Shown piece by piece: positions 62,168-64,000 of a stretch of DNA of 64,000 nt. This DNA comes from Athripsodes cinereus (lineage: Eukaryota; Arthropoda; Insecta; Trichoptera; Leptoceridae). The position numbers and the translations under genes were made by a program. The stretch spans positions 15,508,713 to 15,572,712 of the forward strand of contig OX388309.1 in assembly GCA_947579605.1 (NCBI GenBank), written 5' to 3'. How positions within the stretch are numbered: position 1 is the stretch's first letter; each line of letters starts with the position of its first letter. Below the pieces are notes generated by a model. It searched no databases. It was not told where the DNA came from and saw nothing but the letters and a program-made list of their open reading frames with translations.

Positions 62168-63030
62168 TTTCTGGCTTTGTTCCCATATTTACTGTGATAG
62201 GAGCATATATTATTATTGTAATGTTGGGAAACATTGTTTTTTGTATGTCTGTATGTTTGTGTATTATTGTGAAATTTGTTGCTACTATTTTGTCTATGTG
62301 TGTTGTAGTTGGGAAAATTTCTTCTGCTGGAATGAAAATTATTAGTATTTTGTTTATTCAATGAGTCGTTGAGTTGCTTTCCCAAACGTTCTAACTTTTC
62401 AGTTAAAGTATGTACGGATTTATTTAAAATTTCAATTTGATTATCTTTGTCACTATTGCTTTTTGTATGACACACAGCGATTTCTTGTGCCTGATAGACA
62501 TTTGTTATTTTATCTGCTATTAATGCTATTTCGTCCAAGCTACCATTGCTTGTGGTAATATGTGCTTGTACGTGTTTAGGTATATGCTGTATCCAAAGAT
62601 ATTTCAATGTTGTATCATCAATATTTAAACCAATAGCTAATGATTTCATTTCTCTAAGCAATTGAGATGGTGTTTTATCTCCAAGTTGTAAATTTGAAAA
62701 GAGTTTCTCTCTGCGAGAATCTGGGGATATTCCCATTCTACTTAATATTGCATCTTTTAGTCTAGAATACATTGTTTGACATTTATCAAGATTTATAATA
62801 TCGGATACCTGTGAAATTGTGTTTTGATCCAGTTGAGCAACAAGATGTGCATACCTTGTATCTTCGGATGTGATTCCTGCTAGTTCAAATTGTATGTCAA
62901 TCTGCTTGAACCAAAGTTGTAAATTGTTACTCCAAATCGGTGGTATTTTAATTGATACTCTATCTGTAAATGAAACATTCTTAGTTATATTTGATTCATC
63001 CTTGCTAGTTTTATTTGCTTGCTCAAACAT
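62092..63030 (-). CDS. gag: CsRn1-like retrotransposon gag
   Basis: 312 codons, starting MFEQANKTSKDE. The capsid-like part (residues 30-190) has IPPIWSNNLQLWFKQIDIQF and LREMKSLA, typical of gypsy gag. The C-terminal zinc-binding motif reads CSYHSKYGNKARKCISPC, a pattern (CxxHxxxxxxAxKCxxPC) common in arthropod gag proteins in place of the CCHC knuckle. Stop at 62092. The last codons overlap pol. Confidence 0.9.
   Translation of the reverse strand: MFEQANKTSKDESNITKNVSFTDRVSIKIPPIWSNNLQLWFKQIDIQFELAGITSEDTRYAHLVAQLDQNTISQVSDIINLDKCQTMYSRLKDAILSRMGISPDSRREKLFSNLQLGDKTPSQLLREMKSLAIGLNIDDTTLKYLWIQHIPKHVQAHITTSNGSLDEIALIADKITNVYQAQEIAVCHTKSNSDKDNQIEILNKSVHTLTEKLERLGKQLNDSLNKQNTNNFHSSRRNFPNYNTHRQNSSNKFHNNTQTYRHTKNNVSQHYNNNICSYHSKYGNKARKCISPCTFNQQNSVQNQKNLRSDML
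62113..62119 (-). promoter_or_regulatory. Putative -1 frameshift heptamer A AAA AAC
   Basis: Minus strand reads CA-A-AAA-AAC-TTG in the gag frame, an exact X XXY YYZ heptamer inside the gag-pol overlap. Slipping -1 here joins the pol frame directly. A stimulatory RNA structure downstream was not evaluated. Confidence 0.8.
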
Positions 63031-63790
63031 TTTGAGATAAGTTTAACTTTCCAATTGTATTAATATAAATAATTTGCTGACAATGAAGAACAGCCTGCAA
63101 TCGAAAAAGATTTAACAAGAAAACAATTGAGTAATTAAGATTTGAAACCAGCAAACAATTCCAATGTATCCAGCACTTGTGAAAATTTTCTTAGTTTGTG
63201 ACAATATTATATAAAAAATTTTGGTATTTGTTTTCCGTCCAACAGCGAATAGATCCCTGCAGCTAAACTAGCTAAAATTTAAAAGCAAATTGATTAAAAA
63301 TGTAACACACATAATTTTGTTGTTTAAAAATTTTAAAATGTAAGATACACAAAGACAATACAAAATTTTTTAAAATATCACTTGATTGTGACAAAAATGT
63401 ATAAAATTATAAAAATATCTTTTTTTAGGTGCGCAAATTCGTGTCTGATTCGTTGTTCTGATTTTCAATAAATTAGGCTAGAATCTATTCTATATTAGAT
63501 TCTGCCTTAGACTTTAGCACCTCTTGAATCACGACACGGGCTCACTCTCGGCAACGGCGGCAAAATTTTGTACATTTGTATAAAAACTATATCGATCTGT
63601 TACACACACTTATATTTAGGATTAAAAGATTTGAAATACAATACAATACAGCTGTTTATCTTGAATGCAAGAAAAATTGTTATTGAAAATTTTTATTTCA
63701 ACAGCTGATTGTGACAACTCGAAAATTTTCAAGGTGAAAAATTTTGTTAGGTTATGTATAATATATCAATTCAAATAATTATGTTCTTTT

Positions 63791-63803
63791 GTCGGGGTCA
63801 CCA
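63791..63803 (-). other. Primer binding site, tRNA-Trp type
   Basis: Minus strand TGGTGACCCCGAC, two bases from the 5' LTR, is complementary to the 3' end of tRNA-Trp including CCA. CsRn1-clade elements are known to use this primer. Confidence 0.85.
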
Positions 63804-63805
63804 TT

Positions 63806-64000
63806 TATAGGAGTCACCTTTTATAGGTGTCTGTAGCTCTCTTGGAGATAAAGAAAATCTTTTAGTTCATAATTCCATTCACATACAGTGAATATGAAAT
63901 TTGACTATTGCCAAAAAGAATTGCTACTCCCTATATTTTATATTATTATATTTTTACTTACAGTGTGTTTTGAATAAAAGAATCGATTATATTTAACACT
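63806..64000 (-). repeat. 5' LTR of the CsRn1-like element (cut by window end)
   Basis: 195 bp visible, identical to 58436-58630. The remaining ~376 bp lie beyond the window. Confidence 0.92.

Larger units (their letters stand above)
58436..64000 (-). mobile_element. Ty3/gypsy LTR retrotransposon, CsRn1-like clade (right end beyond the window)
   Basis: Minus-strand element with 3' LTR (58436-59006), pol, gag, leader (63031-63790), primer site and part of the 5' LTR (63806-64000). The visible 195 bp of the 5' LTR are identical to the matching 3' LTR bases, so insertion was recent. A CsRn1 assignment rests on the tRNA-Trp primer site and the reverse-transcriptase sequence. No envelope gene is present. 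It lies 189 bp downstream of the UFM1 stop. Confidence 0.93.

Noticed and set aside
59891..62345. Plus-strand frames inside the gag-pol region, e.g. 60894-61145 and 62154-62345
   Set aside because: Antisense shadows of the retrotransposon genes.

Overview
The window looks like AT-rich nuclear DNA of an insect. Its genes have short exons with GT/AG introns, and it carries non-LTR, LTR, mariner, hAT and Harbinger-like transposons plus tRNA-derived SINEs. I favour Lepidoptera, because several dispersed repeats resemble families I associate with moth and butterfly genomes, but this is inference. One 200-base run of N (33042-33241) marks an assembly gap.

Genes from left to right: (1) the C-terminal exon of an unrecognised lysine-rich protein (1-279, +); (2) a complete seven-exon malate synthase, 547 aa (4297-15846, +), whose sixth intron is 7.4 kb of transposons and tandem arrays; (3) a six-exon ZFAND2-type AN1 zinc-finger/UIM protein, 226 aa (25711-28439, -); (4) a complete 19-exon GCN5/PCAF histone acetyltransferase, 840 aa (34658-47112, -), followed in frame after its TGA by 121 more open codons; (5) UFM1 in four exons (54119-58247, +); and (6) inside UFM1 intron 2, on the same strand, an uncut 382-codon gene (56558-57706) whose protein tentatively resembles FANCF. 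The genes are unrelated housekeeping genes, not an operon or pathway cluster.

The rest is layered mobile DNA. 17.8-24.2 kb is a three-level nest: a SINE inside the ORF1 of an RTE-type LINE, itself inside an older LINE, with target duplications at the inner two levels. 28.7-33 kb is a cluster of palindromic MITEs and a 309-bp hairpin. The GCN5 introns hold an irritans-type mariner, a second mariner fragment, an hAT MITE, a Harbinger-like deletion derivative, two SINEs and a triplicated splice acceptor. 49.8-54 kb holds an inverted pair of GACCCG-rich hAT-like elements, one carrying a nested MITE, the other sharing its 8-bp target with an adjacent hAT-like element. From 58436 to beyond the window end lies a young Ty3/gypsy element of CsRn1 type on the minus strand, with intact gag and pol, a tRNA-Trp primer site, a canonical -1 slippery heptamer, and LTRs identical over the visible 195 bp.

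The most interesting points are the in-frame reading frame after the GCN5 stop, the possible FANCF gene nested in UFM1, the insect malate synthase with a duplicated splice donor, the triplicated GCN5 acceptor, and several near-perfect long hairpins.
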